Source of the DNA: an uncultured Oscillospiraceae bacterium
GTDB lineage: Bacteria > Bacillota > Clostridia > Oscillospirales > Oscillospiraceae
Length of the DNA stretch: 15,142 nucleotides
Reading direction: 5' to 3'
Assembly (NCBI GenBank): GCA_944385195.1
Contig: CALWWH010000066.1
Coordinates: forward strand, 1 to 15,142
The notes beneath the pieces are model-generated. The model was not told the DNA's origin. It did not search any database and was given only the letters and a program-made list of their open reading frames with translations. Positions 1 through 7,187 of this stretch are shown here, one piece after another (within the stretch, counting starts at the first letter, position 1; every line of letters starts with the position of its first letter). The translations under genes and the position numbers were made by a program.

Positions 1-616
1 CGATCGGAGTCTGTGACTTGTTGGGCCCGGCGGGCTGCTTGTCCAGGGCGCGAGAGCCGGTGGCCAGCCCGGGGAGGTCCTCGCCGCGCTCAGCCCGCTC
101 ATTCAGACGCTCGTAGACATCGATGAGGATGTCGCCGATGTGGACCATGTCGCGGTTGGCCTGCCCCCGGCGGACGGCGTAGATCTTCTTCTCGGCAAAT
201 TCCAGAATTTCCTCTGCCGTGCCCTCGCCCTCAGAAACGGTCTGGGAGATGTCTGCGGCCGCCTGATCCAGGCGGCGCAGGATGGACTTCTCGGCGACGA
301 TCTGAGCGTATTTTTTCACATGGGCCGCCGTGGGGGTGATCTCCAGCAGCTGCATGAGATAGCTCTGGGTATTGTCGTGGTAGTCGCCCCGCTCCCGGAG
401 CTTATCCATGACCGTGACCGGGTCGATGGGCTGGGAGAAGTTAAACATGGCGAACATCGCCTCGAACAGCTCCCGGTTCTGCTGCTGGTAAAAATCCTCT
501 GCCGAGAGCATACCGATGACCTCCGGCACGCAGCGGCTGTCGATGAGCATCGCGCCGAGGACGCTCTGTTCCGCCTCCAGGGCCTGGGGCACCTGATGGG
601 TCTGCAATTCATCCAC
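1..616 (-). CDS. dnaB: Replicative DNA helicase DnaB, N-terminal part (gene runs off the window)
   Basis: About 205 residues of the hexameric helicase that unwinds DNA at the replication fork. The visible part is the N-terminal domain, which packs the hexamer and contacts primase and loader (residues about 5-110, opening ELQTHQVPQALEAEQSVLGA with the family's typical EAEQSVLG), then the linker, then the beginning of the RecA-like ATPase domain (LATGSRALDK). The Walker A motif lies beyond the window. The start is taken as GTG at 616-614 because AAAGGAG lies about 8 bases upstream; no ATG in this frame fits. It follows gdpP and rplI, a conserved Firmicutes order, with 124 bases between rplI and dnaB, so co-transcription is likely. 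The last 20 or so residues before the window edge (for example AGPNKSQTPI) differ from the usual AG-L/F-x-x-SDLI pattern, which may be divergence or poor sequence at a contig end. The family call is secure. Confidence 0.9.
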   Translation of the reverse strand, partial: MDELQTHQVPQALEAEQSVLGAMLIDSRCVPEVIGMLSAEDFYQQQNRELFEAMFAMFNFSQPIDPVTVMDKLRERGDYHDNTQSYLMQLLEITPTAAHVKKYAQIVAEKSILRRLDQAAADISQTVSEGEGTAEEILEFAEKKIYAVRRGQANRDMVHIGDILIDVYERLNERAERGEDLPGLATGSRALDKQPAGPNKSQTPI

Positions 617-740
617 AGTGGACACTCCTTTTGCGTCGTGATGGGTTGGAAAGGGGCCCTATCGCATTGCAGGGGCCTGCGCGCAGCCAGCGGCGCCTGG
701 CCGCGGGAAGCGTGGACTGCAAAGCAGACAAAGGGTCCGC

Positions 741-1187
741 TTACAGCTCCTCGACCTTGACGGTCATGGTGCCGCTGATCTCGTGGCCCAGCTTACACTT
801 GAGGTGATAGGTGCCGACGTTCTTGATGGGCTCGTCCTGGACGATCTTTTTGCGGTCGATCTCGATGCCGGTCTGCGCCTTGAGGGCCTTGGTGATTTCC
901 TCAGAGGTGACGGCGCCGAACAGACGGCCAGCGCCGCCGCCCTTGGCCTTGACCACGACCACCAGCTCCTTGAGCTTCTCGGCAACCTCGAGCGCCTTGG
1001 CCTTTTCGCGGGCAATCTGCTCGGCCTTGGCCTTGTCGTTCATTTTCATGGTGTTGATGCTGTCGGCGGTGGCAATTTGCGCCAGCCCCTTGGGCAGCAG
1101 GAAGTTGCGGGCGTAGCCGTCAGAGACATCGATCAGCTGACCGCGCTTGCCCTGACCCTTGACGTCCTGGGTGAGAATGACTTTCAT
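741..1187 (-). CDS. rplI: 50S ribosomal protein bL9
   Basis: A 148-residue large-subunit ribosomal protein that binds 23S rRNA near the L1 stalk. It has the full bL9 layout: an N-terminal RNA-binding domain starting MKVILTQDVKGQGKRGQL and containing the L9 signature (V-S-D-G-Y-A-R-N-F-L-L-P-K-G-L-A), a long connecting helix rich in Lys, Ala and Glu (residues about 45-75), and a C-terminal domain (LFGAVTSEEITKAL, then GIEIDRKKI, then GTYHLKCKLGHEISGTMTVKVEEL). The length is normal for the family. The ATG at 1187-1185 follows AGGAGGG at a usual distance; the frame is open further upstream, but only this start gives the conserved N terminus. It lies 28 bases after the gdpP stop, so it is almost certainly read through from gdpP and onward into dnaB. 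Confidence 0.97.
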   Translation of the reverse strand: MKVILTQDVKGQGKRGQLIDVSDGYARNFLLPKGLAQIATADSINTMKMNDKAKAEQIAREKAKALEVAEKLKELVVVVKAKGGGAGRLFGAVTSEEITKALKAQTGIEIDRKKIVQDEPIKNVGTYHLKCKLGHEISGTMTVKVEEL

Positions 1188-1215
1188 ACTTGGTTCCCTC
1201 CTGAAAAGTGGTAGA

Positions 1216-3198
1216 TTAGCTCTCAAAATAGTGATCGATGGCCGTTACCAGGCGCCAGAGGACATCCTCCAGGGACCCTTCGACCTGGGCGCCTGCCACG
1301 GCTGCGTTGCCGCCGCCGCCCAGCTCGGCGACGATGAGCTGCACATTGATCTGGCCGATGCTACGGGCGGAGATGATGACGCGGCCCGTGGGGGCGTCGG
1401 GGTACATGACGAAGCTGGTCTCGATGCCGGAGATATTCAGCAGTTCGTCCGCCGCCTGGGATGCCAAGGCGCGGTCGAGCTGGTTGTCCACCGCCGCCAC
1501 GGCGATGGAGTCCCGGTAGAGCTTTGCCGCCTGGATGACTGCATAGCGGGCAATCGTGTGGGGCAGGTCGTTCTGGAAAAGCTTTTTGATCTCGGCGGTG
1601 TCTGCGCCGCAGCGGCGCAGGAAGGCCGCCGCCTCAAAGGTGCTGCTGCCGGTGCGGATGGCGAAAGACTTGGTGTCCAGGTTGATGCCGGAGAGCAGCG
1701 CCTCTGCTTCCAGGGGCAGAATATCGCGCATCTCCACGCCGTATTGCAGCAGCTCTGTCACCAGCTCGGAGGTCGAGGAGGCATAGGGCTCGTGCAGATG
1801 CAGGGTGAAGTTTTCGATGTAGTCGGCCTCGCGGCGATGATGGTCGATGACCACCAGCCAGCCGGCGATGTCCAGCAGCTCCTTGCTCTCCACCTGGCTG
1901 GGACGGTTGGTGTCCAGGATGACCAGCAGGCTGTCCTCGTCCATGAGCTCCTCTGCATCCGCCGGGGAGATGAACGCGGTCTCGTACTCGGGTAGTTTGA
2001 GCAGAAGGGCCAGGAGTTTTTCACACATATTCTGGTCCCTATCGATGACGATGCGGGCCTTTTTGCCGCACTTGCGGCACAGGGCCATCATGCCCGCCGC
2101 CGCGCCCAGGGCGTCCAGATCTGCATTGCGGTGGCCCATGAGGAAGACGGTGGAGGACTTTTGGATCAGGTCGGTTAGCGAACCCACCATGACGCGGGCC
2201 TTGATGGTGGTGCGGCGCTCGGCCTCCTTGGTGCGGCCGCCGATGAAGGCGAAATCCTGCCGGTCGCGGATGACCGCCTGGTCGCCGCCGCGGGAGAGAC
2301 ACATATCAATGCTCATGCGGGCGAAGTCGTAGCATTCCTTGAGATTCTCGCCATCGCGGCCTATGCCCAGGGAGATGGTAGCCGGGACGCCGACTTCGTT
2401 GCGCACCTCACGGATGGTCTCGAGGATGGAGAACTTGTCCTCCTTGAGCTTCGGAAGGTCCCGCTCCTCCATGAGCATGAGAAAACGGTCGCGCTCCAGT
2501 TTGCGCAACAGACAGGGCACCAGGGCGGTCCAGGCGGTGACTTTTTTGTCGATCTCGGCGGCAATGCCGCTCACGGCGCTGTCGGAGAGGTTGTTGGTCA
2601 GCTCCTCATAGTTGTCGATGAGGACAATGGCCGCCACGGGGCGGGAGGCATAGTACTCATCACGGGTGTTCAAAAGGCCTGTCAGCTCCACCCAATAGAT
2701 GGTCGCCAACTGGCGCTGTTCGCCCTCTGCCTCGACGAGGTTGCCGTAGACCCGGTAGCGTTTGCCGCCCACCAGAAACTCGCGGCTGTAGCGGGTCTCA
2801 CCGTTTAGGACCCAGTCAAGGTCAAATCCGGGGAAGACCTCCGTCAGGCAGATATCGTACAGCTGCTGCTCGCCGCCGGTCAGGGATAAAAAGCGGTCGT
2901 TGCCCCAGACCAGTTCGCAGGTATCTGTTCGCAGAATCGCCATGGGCAGGGGCATGTGCCGCACATCGGCGGTAGCTGCGCTGATGCTGGCTGCCTGCTC
3001 CTCGATAAAGGCCATAATGGCATTCCTGCGCCGGCGCAGAGTCAGCAGGGTGATGACCAGCATGACCGTCAGGATTATCCCCTGGCCCAGGGCCAGCCAA
3101 TACTGCCCCAGCAGTACCGACGCCAGACAAAACAGGACCAGAAGGATGAAATACATCCACGCGCGCGGCACCAGCACCCGCGTAAGCTGCTTATTCAT
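1216..3198 (-). CDS. gdpP: Cyclic-di-AMP phosphodiesterase GdpP (YybT family)
   Basis: A 660-residue membrane-anchored enzyme that hydrolyses c-di-AMP to pApA, a regulator of potassium, osmotic and cell-wall homeostasis. Domains in order: two membrane segments (about 13-33 and 36-53), a PAS domain (about 75-170), a degenerate GGDEF domain (about 185-310), the DHH phosphoesterase domain (about 350-510) and DHHA1 (about 590-655). Candidate metal ligands of the DHH domain are visible: H356, D360 and D362 in GHRNADLDALG, D429 in ILDTN, D452-H453-H454 in VIDHHRR, and D508 in SGINLDTKS. The length matches the roughly 659-residue Bacillus homologue. ATG at 3198-3196 is chosen because GGAGG sits 8 bases upstream; the more upstream ATG at 3249 lies at or before the predicted transcription start. 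The DHHA1 glycine motif reads GGGGN at 627-631 where the family usually has GGGGH. It is first in the operon with rplI and dnaB. Confidence 0.95.
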   Translation of the reverse strand: MNKQLTRVLVPRAWMYFILLVLFCLASVLLGQYWLALGQGIILTVMLVITLLTLRRRRNAIMAFIEEQAASISAATADVRHMPLPMAILRTDTCELVWGNDRFLSLTGGEQQLYDICLTEVFPGFDLDWVLNGETRYSREFLVGGKRYRVYGNLVEAEGEQRQLATIYWVELTGLLNTRDEYYASRPVAAIVLIDNYEELTNNLSDSAVSGIAAEIDKKVTAWTALVPCLLRKLERDRFLMLMEERDLPKLKEDKFSILETIREVRNEVGVPATISLGIGRDGENLKECYDFARMSIDMCLSRGGDQAVIRDRQDFAFIGGRTKEAERRTTIKARVMVGSLTDLIQKSSTVFLMGHRNADLDALGAAAGMMALCRKCGKKARIVIDRDQNMCEKLLALLLKLPEYETAFISPADAEELMDEDSLLVILDTNRPSQVESKELLDIAGWLVVIDHHRREADYIENFTLHLHEPYASSTSELVTELLQYGVEMRDILPLEAEALLSGINLDTKSFAIRTGSSTFEAAAFLRRCGADTAEIKKLFQNDLPHTIARYAVIQAAKLYRDSIAVAAVDNQLDRALASQAADELLNISGIETSFVMYPDAPTGRVIISARSIGQINVQLIVAELGGGGNAAVAGAQVEGSLEDVLWRLVTAIDHYFES

Positions 3199-3251
3199 AC
3201 CCGACACCTCCAAATTCGTAGCCGGATGTGGATACACGTACTGATTCAAAC

Positions 3252-3280
3252 ATTATAGCATACATTTATCATTTCATCAA
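3252..3280 (-). promoter_or_regulatory. Predicted sigma-A promoter of gdpP-rplI-dnaB
   Basis: Read on the minus strand: -35 TTGATG (3280-3275), 17-base spacer, -10 TATAAT (3257-3252) preceded by TATGC, which supplies an extended -10 TG. Transcription would start near 3245, leaving a leader of about 45 bases before the gdpP ATG. The -35 box overlaps the first two bases of the tandem repeat beside the proB terminator. Confidence 0.7.
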
Positions 3281-3322
3281 GCACAATAAAAGAAAGCAGG
3301 AAGCACAATAAAAGAAAGCAGG
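3279..3322. repeat. Perfect 22-bp tandem duplication
   Basis: Positions 3279-3300 and 3301-3322 are identical (each begins AAGCACAATAAAAG and ends AAGCAGG). The unit holds the T-rich tail and first stem bases of the proB terminator, so the duplication added a second copy of the termination tail between proB and the gdpP promoter. The upstream edge touches the gdpP -35 box. Confidence 0.95.
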
Positions 3323-3347
3323 GAACGGCATACAGGCCGTTCCCTGC
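3306..3347 (-). terminator. Rho-independent terminator of proB
   Basis: A 12-bp perfect stem (3318-3329 GCAGGGAACGGC with 3336-3347 GCCGTTCCCTGC) and a 6-base loop. On the minus strand it is followed by the T-rich run TTTCTTTTATTG. It lies just beyond the proB stop, so it ends the proB transcript before the gdpP promoter. Confidence 0.9.
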
Positions 3348-3365
3348 AAAAGGACTGACTGCGGT

Positions 3366-4154
3366 TTATTTTTTCCCCTTGAACAAGGTCCCGATCCGGC
3401 CGCCCTCGGCGAGGAAATAGAGATTGTCCGGGTGGGCGCCGTTGGTGATGACCATATCGGTACCGGCCTGGGTTGCCAGCCTGGCCGCCTGAAACTTGGT
3501 GACCATGCCGCCGGTGCCGAAGGCGCTGCCAGCGCCGCCGGCCAGGGCCCAGACCTCGTCGGTGAGATCTTCAATGACCGGAATCAGCCGGGCGTCGGGG
3601 TCTTGATGGGGGTCGCGGTCAAAGACGCCGTCGATATCCGACAGCAGCACCAGCAGATCCGCCCCCAGCAGAGTGGCCACGACGGCGGAGAGCGTATCAT
3701 TGTCGCCGAAGACCTTGTGCTCGGACTCAATCTCCTCGAAGCAGACAGAGTCATTTTCGTTGACAATGGGGATGACCCCCAGCTCCAGCAGAGACTCAAA
3801 AGTTCGCTCCAAATTGGTGCGGCTGATCTCGTCATCGACATCGGCCCGGGAGAGCAGAATCTGCGCCACGTTGACGCCGTATTCAGAGAAAAACTTATCA
3901 TAGATGTGCATCAGCTCCAGCTGACCCACAGCCGCCGCAGCCTGCTTGAGGGACAGCTCTGTGGGGCGCTGGCGCATCCCCAGCTTGCTCGCGCCCACGC
4001 CGATGGCGCCGGAGGAGACCAGGACGACCTGATGACCCTGGTTGCGGATATCGGAGAGCACTCGGGAAAGGTGATCCATGTTGCGGAAATTCAACCCGCC
4101 GGAGCGGTGCGCCAAGGTCGAAGTTCCCACCTTGACAACGATTCGTTTAGCCAT
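3366..4154 (-). CDS. proB: Glutamate 5-kinase, single-domain form
   Basis: A 262-residue cytoplasmic kinase that phosphorylates L-glutamate to gamma-glutamyl phosphate, the first step of proline synthesis. It is an amino-acid-kinase fold: VVKVGTSTL at residues 6-14 with ATP-contacting Lys8, VLVSSGAIGVG at 44-54, VNENDSV at 131-137 and FGDNDTLSA at 149-157 (glutamate and magnesium site), LLSDIDGVFDRDP near 170-182, and GTGGMVTK at 213-220. The C-terminal PUA domain of the roughly 367-residue E. coli enzyme is missing; the protein ends right after the kinase domain (RIGTLFKGKK). ATG at 4154 gives the family's usual N terminus, but AAGGA is about 15 bases away; the in-frame ATG at 4169 (five residues longer) abuts that GGA and is less likely. 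No proA lies beside it. It has its own promoter and terminator and is divergent from trmL. Confidence 0.93.
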   Translation of the reverse strand: MAKRIVVKVGTSTLAHRSGGLNFRNMDHLSRVLSDIRNQGHQVVLVSSGAIGVGASKLGMRQRPTELSLKQAAAAVGQLELMHIYDKFFSEYGVNVAQILLSRADVDDEISRTNLERTFESLLELGVIPIVNENDSVCFEEIESEHKVFGDNDTLSAVVATLLGADLLVLLSDIDGVFDRDPHQDPDARLIPVIEDLTDEVWALAGGAGSAFGTGGMVTKFQAARLATQAGTDMVITNGAHPDNLYFLAEGGRIGTLFKGKK

Positions 4155-4176
4155 TATATGTTTTTTCATTCCTTTT

Positions 4177-4216
4177 CTACCACTTATCCGCGAAAAAAAA
4201 TCAAAATATGTGGTAG
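4177..4216 (-). promoter_or_regulatory. Inverted repeat in the proB leader
   Basis: CTACCAC (4177-4183) and GTGGTAG (4210-4216) are perfect 7-bp inverted arms around a 26-base AT-rich loop. In the proB mRNA the 3' arm lies immediately before AAAAGGA, so a stem here could affect ribosome access. It does not have the T-box sequence found before proline genes in some Firmicutes. Function unknown. Confidence 0.4.
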
Positions 4217-4223
4217 TTTGATA

Positions 4224-4252
4224 TTGAAATTTTCCGTCTAATATCATAGAAT
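4224..4252 (+). promoter_or_regulatory. Predicted promoter of trmL-tpiA-eno
   Basis: -35 TTGAAA (4224-4229), 17-base spacer, -10 TAGAAT (4247-4252), giving a start near 4259 and a leader of about 80 bases. Its -10 overlaps that of the opposing proB promoter. Confidence 0.6.
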
Positions 4253-4271
4253 AGATTTACCGGAAAGGCAA
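4243..4271 (-). promoter_or_regulatory. Predicted promoter of proB
   Basis: Read on the minus strand: -35 TTGCCT (4271-4266), 17-base spacer, -10 TATGAT (4248-4243). The start would be near 4236, with a leader of about 80 bases. It is superimposed on the trmL promoter of the other strand. Confidence 0.5.
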
Positions 4272-4337
4272 GAGGGTCTTTCGAAAAAATTTGACGGTTT
4301 TTTCACCGGTTACTTCCGCCAAAGGGAGGCATTTTTT

Positions 4338-4823
4338 ATGCTCAATATCGTCCTGGTGGAACCGGAGATCCCACAGAACTGCGGCAACATCGCCCGCACC
4401 TGCGCCGCCACCGGCAGCGTTCTGCATCTCATCCGCCCCCTGGGCTTTGACATCTCTGACAAGGCTGTCAAGCGCGCGGGGCTGGATTATTGGCATCTGG
4501 TGGATGTGCGCGACTACGACTCGCTGGAGCAGTTCTGGCAGCTCACGCAGCCGGAGAACTTCTACCTCCTGTCTACCAAGGCGCCCCGCTCCTATACAGA
4601 GGTCAGCTACCTCGACGGCAGCTGGCTCTTCTTCGGTGCGGAGACCCGCGGTCTGCCGGAGCCGCTGCTGTATGCGCACCCGAACCGTTGCCTGCGCATT
4701 CCCATTCGTGCCGAGGCACGCAGTCTCAACCTTGCCAACTCCGTCGCGATCGTTACCTTTGAGGCGCTGCGGCAGCAGAATTTCCCACACCTGTCCTGCG
4801 CCGGAAAAATGGCATACCCCTAA
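4338..4823 (+). CDS. trmL: tRNA (cytidine/uridine-34-2'-O)-methyltransferase TrmL
   Basis: A 161-residue SPOUT-class enzyme that uses S-adenosylmethionine to methylate the 2'-O of wobble base 34 in leucine tRNAs. The knotted-fold motifs are all present: motif 1 NIVLVEPEIPQNCGNIARTC (residues 3-22), motif 2 LFFGAETRGLP (98-107) and motif 3 RIPIRAEARSLNLANSVAI (120-138), which forms the cofactor-binding trefoil knot. The length matches E. coli TrmL (157 residues). The ATG follows GGGAGG at 9 bases. It is the first gene of a unit with tpiA (53 bases downstream) and eno, and is divergent from proB. The link with glycolytic genes appears to be transcriptional rather than functional. Confidence 0.95.
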   Translation: MLNIVLVEPEIPQNCGNIARTCAATGSVLHLIRPLGFDISDKAVKRAGLDYWHLVDVRDYDSLEQFWQLTQPENFYLLSTKAPRSYTEVSYLDGSWLFFGAETRGLPEPLLYAHPNRCLRIPIRAEARSLNLANSVAIVTFEALRQQNFPHLSCAGKMAYP

Positions 4824-4876
4824 CCCCCACATCTTAATGACTCTGCCCCCGCTTATTTGAAAGGAGAAACACAACC

Positions 4877-5653
4877 ATGAACAGGAAGTACCGCAGAGCT
4901 GTCATTGCAGCCAACTGGAAAATGAACAAAACCCCTTCGGAAACCCGAGATTTCTGCACTGCCCTGCGCAGCATGCTGCCCCGCAGCCGCTGGTGCGACA
5001 TCATCCTCTGCATGCCTGCCATCGACATCCCCTCCGGTATGCGTGTGCTGAAGGATACCCGCGTTGCCATCGGCGCTGAAAACATCCACGAGAAGGCCTC
5101 CGGCGCGCTCACCGGTGAGATCGCCGGTAATATGCTGGCCGACGCCGGCGTCAAGTACGTCATTGTTGGTCACTCCGAGCGCCGCGAGATGGGCGAGTCC
5201 GACACCCGCGTTGCTGCAAAGCTGCGCGCAGTCCTGGATAACGGCATGAACCCCATCCTCTGCGTCGGCGAGTCTCTGGAGCAGCGCGAGCTGGGTGTCA
5301 CCGAGGAGTGGATCGCCATGCAGCTGAAGATTGCCCTGAGCGTTGTCAAGCCGGAGGAGCTTAAGAAGGTCGTCATCGCCTACGAGCCCATCTGGGCCAT
5401 CGGCACCGGCAAGACCGCGACTCCCGAGCAGGCCCAGGAGGTCTGTGAGTTCGTCCGCAGCGTTGTCCGCAAGCTCTACGGTGCCCGTCCTGCCCGCAGC
5501 GTGCCGGTCCTGTACGGCGGCTCCATGAATGAGAAGAATGCCTTTGATCTGCTGGCCAAGCCGGATATCGACGGCGGCCTGATCGGCGGCGCCTCCCTGG
5601 ACCCGGAGAAGTTTATGCAGATCGTGCATGCTGCCAACCAGAACAACGACTGA
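4877..5653 (+). CDS. tpiA: Triosephosphate isomerase
   Basis: A 258-residue TIM-barrel enzyme that interconverts dihydroxyacetone phosphate and glyceraldehyde 3-phosphate in glycolysis. Active-site residues are in place: Asn13 and Lys15 in AANWKMN, His99 in VIVGHSERR, Glu170 in AYEPIWAIGTGK, and the phosphate-binding segments VLYGGSM and GLIGGASL near the C terminus. The length is normal. The ATG follows AAAGGAG at a usual distance. It sits between trmL (53 bases) and eno (88 bases) with no terminator in either gap, so the three genes probably form one unit. Codon choice is strongly biased (GCC, ATC, CTG, AAG), as expected for a highly expressed enzyme. Confidence 0.98.
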   Translation: MNRKYRRAVIAANWKMNKTPSETRDFCTALRSMLPRSRWCDIILCMPAIDIPSGMRVLKDTRVAIGAENIHEKASGALTGEIAGNMLADAGVKYVIVGHSERREMGESDTRVAAKLRAVLDNGMNPILCVGESLEQRELGVTEEWIAMQLKIALSVVKPEELKKVVIAYEPIWAIGTGKTATPEQAQEVCEFVRSVVRKLYGARPARSVPVLYGGSMNEKNAFDLLAKPDIDGGLIGGASLDPEKFMQIVHAANQNND

Positions 5654-5741
5654 TTTCTAGGCTTTCACTTGCGTGTTAGGTAGAATCACCTGCCTTGCAT
5701 ATAAAATCAAACTTTATTCTAACAGAAGGGAAGTTTTCACC

Positions 5742-7040
5742 ATGAAAGATTTTCTCGCGATCGTTGACGTCCATGCCCGTCAGATCATCGACTCCCGCGG
5801 CAACCCCACCGTCGAGGCCGAGGTCACTCTCGACAACGGCGTGATGGGCCGCGCGGCGGTCCCCTCCGGCGCTTCCACTGGTATGTTCGAGGCCTGTGAG
5901 CTCCGCGACGGCGGCGATGCCTATATGGGCAAGGCGGTCACCAAGGCCGTTGAGAACGTCAACTCTGAGATCGCTGATGAGCTGATCGGCATGAACGCCC
6001 TGGATCAGGTTGCCATCGACCACGCCATGATCGCGCTCGACGGCACCCCCAACAAGTCCCGCCTGGGCGCCAACGCCATCCTGGCCGTCTCTCTGGCCAA
6101 CGCTCGTGCCTGCGCCGAGTCCCTGGGCCTGCCTCTGTATCGCTATATCGGCGGCGTGAACGCCAAGACCCTGCCTGTCCCCATGATGAACATCATCAAC
6201 GGCGGCGCCCATGCGTCCAACAACGTGGATATCCAGGAGTTCATGATCATGCCTGTGGGCGCTCCCACCTTTACCGAGGGCCTGCGTTGGTGCTGCGAGG
6301 TCTTCCACACCCTGAAGAAGGTCCTCAAGGAGAACGGCACGCCTGCTCCCGGCGTCGGCGACGAGGGCGGCTACGCTCCCAACCTCAAGAAGGATGAGGA
6401 CGCTCTGGCTGTCATCGTCCAGGCTATTGAGGCTGCCGGCTACAAGCCCGGCGAGGACTTCAAGATTGCCATGGACGTGGCTTCCTCCGAGTGGTTCCAG
6501 GAGGACGGCACCTACTTCCTGCCCAAGGCAAAGAAAACCATGACTGCTCAGCAGCTGGTCAACCGCTGGAAGGGCTACTGCGACAAGTACCCCATCATCT
6601 CCATCGAGGACGGCGTTGCCGCGGAAGACTGGGAGGGCTGGAAGCTCCTCACCAAGGCGCTGGGCAACCGCGTCCAGCTGGTCGGCGACGACCTGTTTGT
6701 CACCAATGTTGAGCGCCTGAGCAAGGGCATCGAGCTGGGCGTTGCCAACTCCATCCTGATCAAGGTCAACCAGATCGGCTCCCTGACCGAGACGCTGGAT
6801 GCCATCGAGATGGCCAACCGCGCTGGCTACACCGCCATTATCTCTCACCGCTCCGGCGAGACGGAGGACACCACCATCGCTGACCTGGCCGTTGCCCTGA
6901 ACGCTGGCCAGATCAAGACCGGTGCTCCCAGCCGTACCGACCGTGTTGCGAAGTACAACCAGCTCATCCGCATCGAGGAGGAGCTGGAGGATCAGGCCAA
7001 GTACCTGGGCCACAAGGCTTTCTTCAACATCAACAAGTAA
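5742..7040 (+). CDS. eno: Enolase (phosphopyruvate hydratase)
   Basis: A 432-residue glycolytic enzyme that dehydrates 2-phosphoglycerate to phosphoenolpyruvate, normally as an octamer or dimer with magnesium. Visible landmarks: RQIIDSRGNPTVE at the N terminus, the mobile loop PSGASTG (41-47), His156 in NGGAHASN, Glu208 in GVGDEGGYAPN, metal ligands Asp245, Glu289 (SIEDG) and Asp316 (VGDDLFVTN), catalytic Lys341 in ILIKVNQIG, and the family signature around it, then SHRSGETED. The ATG at 5742 is chosen over an in-frame upstream ATG at 5673 because the conserved N terminus begins here and GAAGGGAAG precedes it. It is the last gene of the trmL-tpiA-eno unit. Codon bias is as strong as in tpiA. 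Confidence 0.98.
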   Translation: MKDFLAIVDVHARQIIDSRGNPTVEAEVTLDNGVMGRAAVPSGASTGMFEACELRDGGDAYMGKAVTKAVENVNSEIADELIGMNALDQVAIDHAMIALDGTPNKSRLGANAILAVSLANARACAESLGLPLYRYIGGVNAKTLPVPMMNIINGGAHASNNVDIQEFMIMPVGAPTFTEGLRWCCEVFHTLKKVLKENGTPAPGVGDEGGYAPNLKKDEDALAVIVQAIEAAGYKPGEDFKIAMDVASSEWFQEDGTYFLPKAKKTMTAQQLVNRWKGYCDKYPIISIEDGVAAEDWEGWKLLTKALGNRVQLVGDDLFVTNVERLSKGIELGVANSILIKVNQIGSLTETLDAIEMANRAGYTAIISHRSGETEDTTIADLAVALNAGQIKTGAPSRTDRVAKYNQLIRIEEELEDQAKYLGHKAFFNINK

Positions 7041-7050
7041 TCTGATTTCT

Positions 7051-7087
7051 GCAAGGCGCGCAGCAACTGCTGTGTGCCTTGCTTTTT
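7051..7087 (+). terminator. Rho-independent terminator after eno
   Basis: A long stem (GCAAGGCGCGCAGC against GCTGTGTGCCTTGC, with two G-U pairs) at 7051-7082, a small loop, then TTTTT at 7083-7087. It starts 10 bases after the eno stop. Confidence 0.9.
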
Positions 7088-7128
7088 ACTCCCGTGCCAA
7101 ATCCGGCGCGCTTTGGCAATCGCAGCAC

Positions 7129-7167
7129 AAAAAGCCGCCGCACTGCAAGTTGTACAGTGCGGCGGCT
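7129..7167 (-). terminator. Rho-independent terminator of the MATE gene
   Basis: A 13-bp perfect stem (7133-7145 AGCCGCCGCACTG with 7155-7167) and a 9-base loop, followed on the minus strand by TTTTTGTG. It lies 20 bases after the MATE stop and faces the eno terminator. Confidence 0.9.
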
Positions 7168-7187
7168 GTGATATTGCATAGGGCGGC

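Noticed and set aside
617..740. Terminator or regulatory hairpin between rplI and dnaB
   Set aside because: The region is GC-rich with several short complementary pieces, but none forms a long stem followed by a T-run.
140..760. A 206-codon plus-strand frame opposite dnaB
   Set aside because: The minus strand gives the DnaB N-terminal domain in the conserved gdpP-rplI-dnaB order.
4283..4304. GAAAAAA...TTTTTTC inverted repeat in the trmL leader
   Set aside because: A pure A/T stem of 7 bp is weak and easily arises by chance; no further support.
4155..4337. T-box riboswitch before proB
   Set aside because: The leader is only about 80 bases and lacks the T-box core sequence and an anti-terminator/terminator pair.
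5654..5741. Independent eno promoter (TATAAA near 5700)
   Set aside because: No acceptable -35 lies at 16-18 bases; read-through from tpiA is simpler, though a weak internal promoter is not excluded.
5676..7013. A 445-codon open frame on the minus strand
   Set aside because: It mirrors enolase and is explained by the strong codon bias of that gene.
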